The position numbers were made by a program, and so were the translations under genes. DNA of 64,000 nt, from the NCBI GenBank assembly GCA_029204225.1, contig CM055104.1:54354538-54418537 (forward strand), given 5' to 3'. The stretch is from Diphasiastrum complanatum. Its lineage: Eukaryota > Streptophyta > Lycopodiopsida > Lycopodiales > Lycopodiaceae. Below, piece by piece: positions 44,195-56,972 of this stretch. Below the pieces are notes generated by a model. That model saw only the letters and a program-made list of their open reading frames with translations, had not been told where the DNA came from and did no database searches. Every line of letters begins with the position of its first letter. The stretch's first letter is position 1.

Positions 44195-46334
44195 TTTAAA
44201 ACGTCCCCCAAGAATGCCGAAGGGATCAAAGTCAAGCACAATCATCAGATCCACAATCGAAGAAGAAGATGTTTTGTAGGTATTGCAAGCATAATAACCA
44301 TGAGATCAAGGATTGCAGAATTCTCCAAGTGAAGAATGCAGCCAAGCAACCTGATCAACAAGCAAACACAGTTTCATCATCTCCCCAAGTCGAAGTGGAC
44401 GAATGCACATTTATGGTTAAAGATCAAAGCGCACTTTTTGAATAATTCATGGTTTCTGGATTATGGAGCAACTCAACATATGACCAATCAACGTGAGATT
44501 TTCAACTCCTACATGCCTTACAACATGAAAAAATTCGTTCATCTTGGTGACAATATTACTCACACTATTGAAGGTGAAGGTACTGTAAGATTGCGATTTC
44601 AGTATATTCAATTCAAACTACTATCAAAGGTTTTATATGTTCCTAAACTCCCTACAAATCTATTATTAGTAAGTAGAATTACAGATTTAGGTCATAAGAG
44701 AGAATTTGAATATGATCAATGCAAAATTATTGATAGGAGTATTAAGATCCTTGCACTCGGCAAGAGGTAGGGTTATTTATATAGATTGGTACATTGTTAT
44801 TATGAGTCTAGTCAAACCTTGAAAACCCCTGTTCTAGTCAATAAAGTATTATTATGGCATCACCGCTTAGGAAACTTGAATTATGCATCTATTTTGGACA
44901 TGTCCAGATAGTCCATGGTTCTTGATCTCGACTATCCTTTTGGTACGGTCAATCTCTCTGTCTTTCATAGCTGCATCTTTGGAAAGTAGGCTAGGATTCC
45001 TCTTAGATCAAACCATAGGCATGCAGCAAAAGATCTGTTAATGTTGTTCATACATATATATGTGGACCTATGCAAACTCCTTCATTGCTAGATGCAAAGT
45101 ATTTCATTACTTTCATTGACGAATTCTCTAGAAGAACAGTTGCTTATTTTATTAAATAGAAATCAAAGGCTTTCATCATATTCAAACAATTCAAAGATCA
45201 GGCTGAGAATCAAACTGACAAAAGAATCAAAGCATTGAGATTAGATAACGGGGGAGAATACATCTCCATCGAATTCAAGAAGTATTTCCTTAACAATGGC
45301 ATTGAGAAACAATACATTATCTCTTATTTGCCTCAATCAAATGGTCTTGCTGAGAGAAAGAACAGAACCTTAGTTGAATCGACAAAGTGCATGTTATCAC
45401 ATGCGACATTTCCAAAGTGCTTCTGGGCTGAAGCTATTTCAACAACAACCTATATTCAGAATAGATGTCCTAATAAAGGTCTCTCAGACAAAACACCATT
45501 CGAAATTTGGACACGTATCAAACCTTCTTTATCAAACTTAGAGACTTTTGGATGTACTGCTTTTGCATAGATTCCTCGTGATCTCAGGAAGAAGCTCAAG
45601 TTAGCCCTCTCACCAATGGAACCATGTCTCAAATTGTTTGAGGAGTAGTGTTGCCAAACAATTCATGAGAAGTAGCAGATGCGTGAGTATCCCTATTATT
45701 CTATTATAGGATCTCTTATGCACACCATGATCTAGACATAGCTTTTGCAGTCAGCTCGCTCAGTCAGTTTATGACTAATCCTGGTATAACACATTGGAAA
45801 GTTCTTATCAGAGTCATGAGATATCTTCGAGATACTATGGACTTTTGCATATGTAATGGAGCAGTTGGCAATGAAAAACTCAATTTACTCAGTGGTTACA
45901 CATATGCAAGTTGGGCATGAGATGTAGACACTCATAAATCTACTTTTAGATTAACATTCTTCCTCAACTTTGGTCCACTTTCCTGGAACAGTCGCAAGCA
46001 ATCTTTGATAGCTCTATCTTCCACTGAATCAGAGTATATCGCAGCCTCTCAAGCTACAAAGGAGGCAATTTGGTTGAGGAATTTACTCTCAGATAATCAA
46101 AGTGCCATCGCTTTATCAGCCAACCCCAGATTTCATTCTAGGAGTAAGCACATTGACCTAATGTATCATTTCGTCAGAAGCAAAGTTCTCAACAAAGAGG
46201 TCAGATTGCAGTACTATAGAATGCAAGATATGACAACAGATATCAAAGCATTAAGTTTGGATACACATAGAAGATTCTGTGTAGAACTAAGTTTGAAGGT
46301 CAAGGCATTCAAGGACTTGGATTAAGGGGGAGTG
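44195..46334 (+). mobile_element. Ty1/copia element, internally deleted
   Basis: Zinc knuckle CRYCKHNNHEIKDC (about 44276-44317), protease WFLDYGATQHMTNQ (about 44452), pre-integrase (44600-44900), integrase (45040-45570, FITFIDEFSRRT, SYLPQSNGLAERKNRTLVES) and RNase H (about 45900-46322, ALSSTESEYIAASQATKEA). Most of RT is missing near 45600-45800. The purine tract AAGGGGGAG precedes the LTR. It is a fossil with several breaks. Confidence 0.9.
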
Positions 46335-47430
46335 TTGGATTATTCTCCTTCGTACTAATCGACTAATCAATTTTTAATCCTCATCCATTGTTTATCCAGT
46401 TCTACGGATTTTCTCGTGTTCTTTTAGTCTGTAAATTCACAAGTGTTTTTACACAGTCTGCAAAAATACACAGAGCTTGACTACAGTGTCGCATTTTCAT
46501 TTTCTCTCACTTCTCATTTTTCGCCTGTCAAGAATCTCGTGTAAAATCACAATGTCGCATTTTTCAGATTTTAGCGACACTGTCGTCTATCAAGATTTGC
46601 GAGCAAATACACAATGTCGCATTTTGACGACACTGTCGCCTGTCAGGATTCCCTAGCAAATATGCAGAGTCACATTTTTTGCTTTTTCCAAAGTACCTCA
46701 AATGTTAAGGAAATGACTCTGGCAAAGTGTGGGGCAACCCTAAAAGAAATTTTAAGGCACTGTTGGGTTTTTCGCAAAATCCCGACACAATCGCCTTTTT
46801 GTAACTGTTTTAGTTCATTTCTACAGAGTGACAGTTATAGTTCATTTATGCAGACAGACTGTTTATGACCAATTTTCACCGCTTATCAGCAATCAATGAC
46901 AAGGAACCGGATGGATGCCAGTGGACACCAGCCAATTGGCAATCACAATTGACGACCTAATTGCTTAGTATATATATAGCTGTTCATATTCATACAATCA
47001 ATCAAGTTATGATCAAGCATTTGAATAGTTAGCTCTCTCTCTCTCTCAAGCCTGCAAGCTTGAACACTCTCGAGCATTCTAGCTCACTTCTTAGAATTGT
47101 TTTAGAGATATTGCGCTACTATTTATCAGCATTGCGCTTAATTTAAACTTTCATTTTAGTTGCTCAGAGATAACATAGAGTATGCGGCTTCGATCCACAA
47201 CTTATTGTACTCATTCACTTCTGTTTCATTTTCATATTGAAACAATACTATCTTTTATTGCGTTCAGTTTCGTCTCAGAATGTATGCGATTCTGTAGTTT
47301 TTCGTGACTAATTATTTGTCTGATAATTCAATGCATTATTGTTTGGTTACATAATCACTATAGTACTGAAGATCTCAAAGTTAGACACTATAAGATCGAA
47401 CGTGATTTTTATCACTATTGTTTTGTTTGA
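46335..47430 (+). repeat. 3' LTR of the preceding copia element
   Basis: It starts TGTTGGATTATTC right after the purine tract. Within 46480-46680 the word AATGTCGCATTTT recurs three or four times with GACACTGTCG. TATA-like AGTATATATATAGC lies near 46969. The right edge is not firmly defined. Confidence 0.65.
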
Positions 47431-47815
47431 AATTGATAGGCGTAATCATGCATTGAGAGAGAAGAAGATAGTTTATTCTGCCATCGACCTATCTTCTGCA
47501 CACCTCTTTCCGACATAGAGTCTATCTCACATGCCCATGCAATGAATCCACATGTAAGCATACTATCAGTCCATAACAAACTCCTATGCATGTTCACTGC
47601 ATGTAGGTACCCTTAACACATAGTAGCTAAGATCCATATAATAGCACAATCCATGTACATCTTATTCCATACTAGGATGCAACACACATGCTAATACCGC
47701 ATGTGAATGTGATCTCATGGTCCTCCTGTGGTCCTACTTGACTACTATATAAATTAGGTCTCCGGTCCCTATGTCCAAGGTACACCACAATGGTCCAAGC
47801 CCCAATTAAGGCCAT
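47430..47815 (-). repeat. Gypsy LTR, family B, minus strand
   Basis: The reverse complement aligns with 39880-40110 (GCATGTGTGTTGCATCCTAG, GGTACCTACATGCAGTG, ATGTGGATTCATTGCATGG). No matching interior follows on either side, so it is probably a solo or truncated LTR. 47816-48118 is unassigned. Confidence 0.75.
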
Positions 47816-48117
47816 GACACTTTTCATGAAGTCACCAAAATTGCAAAAAAATAAATCCATGGATCAGAAACATGGTGAAAATGAAAAATTGTCGTAGCTC
47901 CTCGACAACAATGCCAAAATTGTAGCAGGTTTTCCTATCCACCTTCAAACCTAGATCCTAGCAATGCAAAACATCAAGCGATGAAGATGATTATATCTTG
48001 TCATGTGGAGATTCGTTGCCATGAGAGCGATAACATAGTTCAGAGTCAAGCACATGCTTATGAATCAACATCTAACACTATGATCATATTAACCCTAATC
48101 CACCAAAGATAAAGCTT

Positions 48118-48236
<119 letters not shown>

Positions 48237-48689
48237 TATAACAAAAATCAATCTTAACAATTAACAAATCCAAATAACATCAAGATCTAAATAAAGTATG
48301 AGAGATGGAGCAAGAAAGAAGGGCAATGACATCCAATTCCAAGTTCAATTTGGTAGAGGTTTCACCTGCTTAATTAGAATGAGCATGAAAATGAATTACA
48401 AAGTACCACTATATATAGTTGAGTTTAGGGCTTTGGCCTCAAATCCTATTGGCCAGTTTCTACCTCTCTTATTATTGGAAATTTGAAATTCGGGAGAACA
48501 TTTGTATTCAATAATTCGACTATTAGGCCTTGCGACATTTAAAGGCCTAAAGTCCTTTATTAGCTTTTAACTAATCAAATAACTATGTGATCATCGGGCT
48601 GGACTTACACACGCAGGGTGTCAAATTCCTCTCACTTATTAACTAGGTTTAGGTTTCCTTGGGATCTGCAAGCTCTTCAACACCTTCAT

Positions 48690-49085
48690 TGTATATTAGA
48701 TTGAATGATAAATTGATCATTATTCTTGTTTTGTATGTAGATGATAACATATTGAGTGGCAATGATCTTGATAGAATTAGAGATGTCAAGATTATGTCAT
48801 TAAAAGAGTTTTAAATGGTAGATTTAGGCCTTCTTCGTTTCATTATAGGCATAGAGGTCGCTAGATGGATAAATTTTAGTTTCATTTTTCGATATAAATA
48901 TGCATCTACCATCCTTGAAATATTTGGAATGAAAAGAATATAAAGACATAGATACACCATTGGAATAAAATATAAAGTTTCTATAAGTGATTATGAAAAA
49001 TCCTTCAAGGACATCGCACTATATAGAAAGCTTATAGGTTCCTTGTTCTATCTAACTATATATAGGCTCTATATAGTAGGCAAGA
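48690..49085 (+). mobile_element. Ty1/copia RT fragment
   Basis: The plus-strand frame reads IIILVLYVDDNILSGND (about 48716-48766), then MVDLGLLRFIIGIEVAR and YRKLIGSLFYLT. The order matches copia RT to the RT/RNase H junction. It is a fossil with a few breaks. 49086-49905 shows no gene; 48232-48690 shows none either. Confidence 0.85.
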
Positions 49086-49909
49086 TAAATTTATTGAAGA
49101 ATGTTTTGGCTCGTTTGCCACTGAGAGAACTTGAAGCTCCTTCTCTTGTTCCTCCTTTGTAGGTGCAAATCAAAAGGATCTTTCTTGCTAGGTTCATGTG
49201 CCCTAACACATGATTTTGAGATGTTCTAGATTTCAATGTGGAGATCAACGTGGACTATCTACTCTTTAATTTTTTGCTGCATTTTCATTTCTAATTTGTT
49301 CTCATTTAGAGTAGACCAATTGCATTTGTGGTATTGAAGTAATATTTCCATACTTGTTCTATTTATATTATAATATTTCATGTTTCTTGCTTGGCGGTGA
49401 TGGCGGAATGGAAAGGAACTTGACATTTATGGTACAAAAACAATTTTTTATTTTGTTCATTGAGAGGTTTTGTAGATTCTTTTTTCTATTTTTCATGAAC
49501 AATTTAAGATCTAGATTATTAAGAGAATTTTTAATTATATTTACTTCATAGTGGAGTAGTAATTTCTTTTCTCCTTAGATTTTGTTATTTGGAGTGTTTT
49601 GGAACCAAAACGTCCAATAAATTTGCTTAGGACTAGATCGTATTTCAATCATTTGTATACAGTACACATCACATTGAGTTTTATAGAGTAAATTGATTCT
49701 TTGTTCTTTTTATTTGCTTTGGTTTTTCGTTGAGAAAAAACCACAATAATTCCATGCGCTCACATTGTGTTTAAATTGACAATTGTTGTGGTGTTTACAA
49801 ATAAATTGACTGTGGCACATGGAAATCTATTAGAGCACACTAACTATGTCTTAGAATTTTCCACTATCTATTTCAAGCATTGTTGGCCTCTTCAAAATTT
49901 TCAAACAAC

Positions 49910-50640
49910 CTATTCATGCATGAATCTCATGTTGGGTGTGCGGACCCAATAGAAAAGAAATTTGCAATATATCGCTTTCAAAAATGCCCAATTTTTTTTT
50001 AAAAATAAAATGGGTTTTTTTTTTGGCAATATTGATTGAGAGTGTTGTATGTCAATTGCATCCAGCATCATTTGCAACCACACTGCTTCATTAGCCACCT
50101 TCGATGATGCCACATATTCGGCTTCGCATGACGATTGAGGTACTAGTGTCTGATTTTTGTATGTCCAATTGATTGCTGTTCCGCACACAATTGAACATCC
50201 TCCTGTCACAGACTTGTTGTCATCTTTGTAGCTTGCCCAACTTGCATCACTGTAGTGTTGCAGCTTGAATTCATTTTCTGCTTTGTAGTTCAATCCCATA
50301 CTTTAGGTGCCTTTCAGATATTGCAAAAAAATTCTCTTTGCTATTTGCCAATGTGCCATTCGAGGGTTAGAGGATAATTGACTCAATGCATAGATAGAGA
50401 AGGCCAAGTCGGGTCTGGTACAGATTGTTAAATACATCAAACTACCGATCAAGTTTTGTTGTGGTATACCTTCCATTCTCTATCTCTCCTTGTTTGTCGC
50501 GCTTCGACAATTTTGCTCCAACTATCATTGGTGTGGCTTTTTCTTTGCAGTCCAGCATTCGGTTTTGCTTCAACACCTTTTGGCATATTCTGATTGATCA
50601 GACACATCACTCATCTTCTTTGATCTCTTCTGATCTGTAG
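49910..50640 (-). mobile_element. Ty1/copia RNase H and RT-end fragment
   Basis: The minus strand 49910-50299 encodes RNase H (YSDASWASYKDDNKSVTGG, SSCEAEYVASSKVANEAVW). 50300-50640 holds the preceding RT/RNase H junction. It is a fossil with a few breaks; it is oriented opposite to 48690-49085, so it is a different insertion. Confidence 0.85.
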
Positions 50641-50868
50641 CCCAAGACACTATATCACTTCTCCTAGATTTGTGATTTCATAACTTGTAGTCTGGTTGTG
50701 TAGGAACAAAGTCTAGAGACTTTAGAAGGTTGTCGAGATGCCGCCATGGTGTTATTTGGGGGCAACATTTTCCTGAGCAAACTGCGACAAAATATAAATT
50801 TATGTAATTAGTTATATATACTTTCTCACAACACATGAAATAAAAATAAAACGAGATTAGAGCAATAC

Positions 50869-51240
50869 TTAGTTTGCAAGTTCAAAAGTAGCAAACAAGC
50901 TCGCAACTTTGATATTTGTGCACCCTCGTACAAAAGGATTGGATGCCAAGCCATGCATCATCTTTTCTTCCCTTGCCAATGTGGCCTCAGGTGGGTTTGT
51001 GAAGAATGCATCCATCATGTCATCCATGCCCCCCTCGTGATCATGCGATGTGAATGGCACATCCTCGTGTGTTGTGTCTTCTTGGGACATTTCTTTGTGC
51101 AAGTCCACAGGTGGTGTATGCGAGGAAAGTGGTGGCTCTTGTGCCCTTGCACGTCTAAATCTTGTGAATTTCATGGCAATATTTGCTTGAATTCTTTGAT
51201 AGTCATGTGAGTGTGAGTCATCATCCTATACAATACAAGT
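50869..51240 (-). CDS. Unrecognised exon-like minus-strand ORF
   Basis: An open frame of about 120 codons, with an acceptor-like TATAG before GATGATGACTC at about 51230 and a stop after LFATFELAN at 50869. It is rich in Thr, His and acidic residues (EDTTHEDVPFTSHDHEGGMD, DMMDAFFTNPPE). The Met/Asp-rich segment vaguely recalls the N-terminal part of CACTA transposases, but I cannot confirm this. 51241-52410 contains no recognised gene. Confidence 0.3.
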
Positions 51241-52739
51241 GCAACAACAATCAAGAATAACAGGATATTCCGCCAATCAGAAAGGGCGCCAAACAACATA
51301 CATGGAAAAGGAACGTGCAATCATGTATTTAATTTTAACAATACGAAGAGGTTTGCAAAGTCTAACTCATCGAAGAACCGACCTCCGCCCGCACAAATAA
51401 TGACTCGCTCTCATCTGACCATACATGTGAACATGTGATATAGTGGTACATCGCTCTCGTCGTAGTGCATACTTACATTGTGCATATGGGCATGGTATTC
51501 TCTGGTGTAACCAGGCCTCTGATCCTATATGTGATGGTCATGTTTCATCATTTGAGGATGAGGAACGTGAACTTGACATTTGCATCGGTGCACCTTGCAG
51601 TTGACAATGGATGGAACACAAAATTAGAAATGATTATCAATACATAAAACAAACTAGATAAATGCATTGAGATGAACAAAAGACATGTTTATAATAACTA
51701 AATCTGAGTCTAGTGCAACTAGTCTTTGAAAATTAGCAGTACAGTTGCAAGATCGGATTACGTCTAGATATGCGAAGCATGCCTACGTGCATCATTACAT
51801 GTATAGCCTTGCTCTTCAATTCTCGCCAGTTTTGTTACTATACTATATTGTTGGCTTTCCCGATATCCGTAAATAGGTTCGGACCAGTTTGGTTTCTATA
51901 TTTGGTTCCCAATATATATTATTTTTATTAAAATTAATAAAAAATCATTTCAAAAATGATGATTGCTAAAATAGTCACTTGTTAAAAGCCATTAATGAAT
52001 GTTAGGTTCTGTATAGTGAATTGATTACTCGGGTTATACCCCCCTCTAAGGTTCAAAGGGACCCGACAATTCTCAACTGTGGTCGGTCTTACAAAGGAGC
52101 ATATCCGCCGCTTCTACACATAAGCCAATTTAGGGTAGCCGGTCAAGGTCTTAATTAGAACCGGGTTGATAAGTGAGTTGAGAACCAAAAATAAAAACTC
52201 GTTACCCGACCAACACTGGTCACCCAAGAATAGTGGCTGGATGCCAAATATCTTGATGTTTGGACACTTATGACATCCTTTAACCAGATGATCTTGTGTC
52301 GTCAAGTGCACTATATATTCTTTGACAAGGCTTGGGAGAAGCCGACAATCTTTGAAAATTGTGTGTTTTTGAATGCACCTTGGAACAGGCAAGGAATACT
52401 ATTTCTAATTTAGTCAGGGCCTCGAAATTGCCCTCGGTATACTGAAGATAGTGTGAGGTGTATACCCAGGGTCAGACAGATTCTTGAAAATTTCAAAAAG
52501 ACTAACATTTTTTGTGGCATTTTTGAAGAGAAAAGAGGAGTGGGTGATGGAATCAAGGGATGTACCTGCTGCCTTTGTCCTCTCCCTTGCTTGTTGATCC
52601 TTGGACTCCTTATTCTCCTCACATTTGAGTGCTCTTCTTGCTTCTCTTGCTATTGCTCTTTGTTTTCTCCTCTTGAATTTTGCTTGTTCTTCTTGTTCCT
52701 CTTGCACTTTGCTTGTTGCTCTTGCTCTTCCTCTTAGCT

Positions 52740-53487
52740 TACTGCTTGCAAAATCAAATGTGGGGAGGTCAAGAAAGAAAGGGAATAGTGGAGGATGGAG
52801 GCTTTTTGATTTGTTGGATGCAAGGTAATCTCCTTTATCACTGTCTCTTTCTCTAGCATCATAGTATCCATCTCAATGTGATCTCAGCTTGGTTTTATTG
52901 ACACCATGTTCTCTATGCAGGCTTTCCTCTGATGCGAAGGAGTCGATGGATCCAATTTTTTGAGAAGCAGACAGGTCAGAAAGGCCATCGAAAAGGTCAA
53001 GGTCTATAAATGTAAGGATTACTTTATCTTTCAGGCTCTTCAGGCATCAAGGGAACAGTCAGAACTGACAGCAACTAGCAATTAGATTCAGTGAGCACTA
53101 TAGCACATTTTAAATATATAGAAATTAAAAATTTTTACAAGATATGACAAAACTTGGATAATGTGAGTTCATAAGACTCCACATTGATTTCCAAGATTTC
53201 GTCCATCCAACTATTCCCGAGGGAACTCAAATCCCAATGGTGGCATATTGGCAGTTGGTACAAAAGTTAATGCAGTGGCATATTGGCAGTTGGTACAAAA
53301 GTTAAAGGCCACAACGGATCAACATACCAAAATGCAACAATCCTATACTATTTTTGTCGAAGCCCTCAACCAACATATTGCCAGCCTGGAGGAAAAGTTA
53401 AAGACAACTAGTTCAAAAGCAGAAGATCTATCCATAAAACTGGATCAAAACAGAACTAAAAACGCACATACTGAAGAAAATCCTTGA
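52740..53487 (+). pseudogene. Unrecognised gene fragment with coiled-coil end
   Basis: A frame ending GGWRLFDLLDAR meets a GT donor near 52828. After a CTCTATGCAG acceptor (52920) it continues LSSDAKESMDPIF and a Ser/Arg-rich stretch. 53248-53487 encodes a heptad-like coiled coil (HIASLEEKLKTTSSKAEDLS). A 33-bp word around GGCATATTGGCAGTTGGTAC is tandemly doubled at 53236-53302. One in-frame stop follows MDPIF. It may be a broken host gene; the family is unknown. 52410-52740 has only low-complexity frames. Confidence 0.3.
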
Positions 53488-53814
53488 GTAGAAAGCATAA
53501 CAGAGAGATTAAGAAGGAAGGACAGTTGAAGCCTCTGATTAAGCTCACCATGGCGCTACTTATAGATTTGTGATGCAATTGGAGAATAGTCATGAACACA
53601 ATGAGAGAACTGTAGAGAAGAAGATAAGATGTTGCACCATCGCACCTACCTTTACTTTGCACAATCATGGCATTAACAATTGGACCTCGTTTCTGTCAAC
53701 TCTTCAGCTATAAACCCACCATTGAGAACATATTCTCCCTTTGCAAGTCTTAGGGGAGGATGATGGAATAGTTGCGGATGGAGGAGGAAAAACAGTAGCA
53801 GTAACTGGCCCGAT

Positions 53815-53967
<153 letters not shown>

Positions 53968-54012
53968 TGATACATGGGAGAGAGCCGCGCCTACTTGCTA
54001 CCATAGTCGCGA

Positions 54013-54566
54013 TACATGCAGATATTTAGATAGCATGCAAAGTCTTACTGTATGCATGCAAGCCACATGCAATCAGTGCATGCAACATGCAAAGTAGTTT
54101 CAGTGATCTACACATGTCTAGGCAGTTTTATGAGTTGACATGCAGTACATGCAACATACATGCATGCAGTTACACATATGGATCTCTGGTAGGTCAATTA
54201 GTTCAGTTAAGTGGACTTTCCATGCAACTCCACTGTAGGCATTCGAGTCTCTCTCATGTAGGAAAAACTGGGCATGTTTTGCCACATTGTGATTATTGAG
54301 ATTTTGGTGTTTTGGACTCATTCTCTTTCTACCCGAGTTTTCTATGCTTGATTTTCTCTCTGTACCCAAGAGCAGCCTCTTTTTCCCACACTGAACACTT
54401 AGAATTATTTCTGACATTCATTTCTTATAGTGAAGAGTTAGATTTTTTCATCAGATGCATGCCATTGTGTTCTTGCCTTAGATTTTTCCAGCATACTGTT
54501 CTTTGATCAATCTTGTGCAATCTTGTAGGGTGTGTGGTAAAGTTCACATATGCTCAAAACTTCACA
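54013..54566 (+). repeat. Copia LTR (family C), plus strand, start missing
   Basis: It matches 59532-60105 in inverted orientation almost throughout (both encode the same incidental frame with FYPSFLCLIFSLYPRA). It ends AACTTCACA at 54566. The opposite copy is about 730 bp, so roughly 170 bp of the outer end are missing and the (GA)n tract is there instead. Confidence 0.85.
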
Positions 54567-54578
54567 TGGTATCAGAGC
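54567..54578 (+). other. Primer-binding site of the family C element
   Basis: TGGTATCAGAGC follows the LTR end directly and is the perfect initiator-Met tRNA 3'-end complement used by many plant LTR elements. Leader sequence continues to about 54770, where a LINE begins. Confidence 0.9.
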
Positions 54579-54774
54579 TTCATGCTTTGAAGAGATGAGG
54601 GTCTATACATCAGATCATCAGTGGCTTGCAGGAACTCGGATTTGGGAGAGGGATTCAAACTCGCTGAGAAAAAAGCAATCTGAAGACCATAAGTGGATCA
54701 AATCAAGACTAATCTGATCTAGCGGAGCTCTGTATGGACAGAAAGATCACACGTGTGAAATCAGCCCTCGTTAA

Positions 54775-56972
54775 TCAAAATCAGTGCCAAGGCTCTTGCC
54801 TTACGCTTGTCCCCCTTGCTCCCGTCCGTTCTCTCTCCGTAACAGTTTGGTTTTGTTAAGGGCCGTAATATATGGACTCTATCTTTAACATCTGGACTAT
54901 GAGTGACTCCCTTTCCTCCTCCTCTACTCCCTCTATCATTTTTCGTCTCGACTTGGACAAGGCTTTTGACCGCATTGATTGGGAGCATCTTTTCTGCTAC
55001 TGTCGTGCCCTCTGTATTCCTTCCCCCTTTCTTGCTCTCATTCGGGCTCTTTATCTTTCCTCTTCTTTTGTGCTCCATTTTAACGGTTGCATGTCTGTTC
55101 CCTTTTCTCTTTGCTCGAGGATTCATCAAGGCTGTCCGCTCTCCCCTTTGCTTTTTGCCATTGCCATTGAGCCCTTTTCTTGTGCCCTTTGGGAGGCTAC
55201 CCTTTCTCGCTCTATAGCTCTTGTCCATTCTCCTATCGGCCCTCTCTCGGAGCCTCCTCTTTCTTTTCTCTTTTTTCTGTCATTTCTTTCCACTGTCCTC
55301 AATAAGGGGAAGTCTGAGCTTCATGTCATTGCTCCCTTTCCTCTTCCCTGGGTTATTTCTTTGGGTATTGCTGTTATTCCCCATGGTACTATCACTCGAC
55401 TTTTGGGCATTTGTTTTGGCTTGAACCTTTCTTCTGCTCAACGTTCCTCCTGGTTCCTAGCCTCTTTTACTCATAAACTTTTACCCTGGCACCCCTGCTA
55501 TATGTCCTTTGCCTCCCGGGTCATTGGCTGCCACATCCTTGCTACCTACCCAGTTTTTTTTTTCTCTATCTTTCTTAGTACTAAATCTCTCTTCCTCATT
55601 GTTTCTAAGCTGCTCCGGTGTTTCCTTTGGGCTAACAAATGACCTCTTCTCTTGGTCTATTTGTACGTCCCCTATCTCTGATGGTGGTCTTGGCATTCCT
55701 GATCCCCTGCTTAAGAATGAGTCTCTTGTCTTCTGTCGCTTCTCTACCCTTCCCTCCCCCTCTCAACCTTGGCATTTTCTGCTTCTTTCTTTTTTGTCTA
55801 GGGCTGCTGCGGTTCCTCATCTTCTTCGCCCTTCTCCTTCCTTCTGCCAGCTCCTTGCTTTTGGGGGGTCTTTTCGACTTCGTGGTCCCTTCATTCTAAA
55901 GAACCTCAGCTTGGCCCTTTTGGATCTCTTCTCTCTCTTTCAACGCACTTCTCCTTCTGTTCTTCATATGGCCGATCCGATTTGGACCTCCGCCCTCTTT
56001 GCCTCTGCTGCTGCTCCTCTTTTTGCGGCTCACCCTCGTCTTTCTCTTTCTTTGGCCCAGAAGGGTCTTCTTTCTTTTGGTCAACTGCTTCATGTTCCTC
56101 CCTGCCAGCTTCTTTTGGGCTCTTCCCTTACTCCTAGGGAACGCTCTTTTTCTTCTACCTCCTTCTCTGCTCTTATTTTTTGTCTTAGCTCTGCTCCGTC
56201 CCCTTCCCTTGCTGATTGGGCCCCCTCTCTTGAGCCCTCCCTTTTCAGTTATTCTATGGTCCATTTTCGCCACTACCCTTCTCTTTTCCCCGACTATTTT
56301 AACTCTCTCTGGTCCCTTGTTGATCCCCCTTCTATCTGGCATGCCCGCTTTCGGGCCCTCTGTTTTATTTCGGTCGGCAAACTTCGCTATTTGGCTTACC
56401 ACATTCTTTCCAAGTCCCTCCCTCTCCATGCCAAGTGGCCTTTTGTCATTGACCGTATTTGCCCGGTTTACCAACTGGAGGATGAAACTGTTGAGCACTT
56501 GTTTTTTCACTGTTGCCGCTCCCTATGGACAGATTTCACTCACCTGCCTGGTCAATGGAGAGTTCCACCTATGCTCACTCTGTGCACTGTCTTGCTTGGT
56601 GATTCCCTGATTCAGGACTGTGCTGCACTTACTATTTGGCATGTCTGCAGGCTCTCTATTCTATGGCAGGTTTGGACTTCTCAAAATCATATGGTTTTTG
56701 ATGGTGCGGCTGCTCCTCCTACGGCGGCTCTCCACTTTCGACAGGCTTTACCTTTCTTAGCCATTACCTAGTCGTTAGCTTTATATTTTGAGTATGGATG
56801 GATAGCCTCCCTGCGTGGTGTGCTTGTAGTCCATTTTGTCCTTTTGTTTGTATAGTCCCCCTACTTGGGGTCTGACATTTGCGGCCTTGGGCTGCTGATT
56901 TTATTTTGTACTTGTACATTTGTGAAAATTATACTAGTATCTTTACGTTATGCAAAAAAAGAAAAAAAAAAT
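54775..56972 (+). mobile_element. LINE, 5'-truncated, with poly-A tail
   Basis: 54872-55642 encodes RT: IIFRLDLDKAFDRIDWEHLF and RIHQGCPLSPLLFAIAIEPF. The stretch that should carry the catalytic F/Y-A-D-D box is missing between LSFLFFLSFLST and VLNKGKSELHVI, so RT is inactive. One frame change near 55640 leads to 55650-56771, which contains the reverse-transcriptase zinc-binding domain (ICPVYQLEDETVEHLFFHCC near 56458-56517) and ends FLAIT. A 3' UTR of about 185 bp and an A-rich tail (56955-56972) follow. The endonuclease ORF is absent. The coding strand is unusually rich in C and T. It inserted into the leader of the family C copia element. Target-site duplications were not resolved. Confidence 0.9.

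Noticed and set aside
54312-54506. Conserved small ORF shared with 59611-59805
   Set aside because: It is the same LTR in two copies; the frame is incidental.
54567-54578. tRNA gene
   Set aside because: The tRNA-like word is a retroelement primer site; no cloverleaf surrounds it.
55896-56510. Long minus-strand ORF rich in Arg/Lys/Gly
   Set aside because: It is the antisense shadow of the pyrimidine-rich LINE coding strand.
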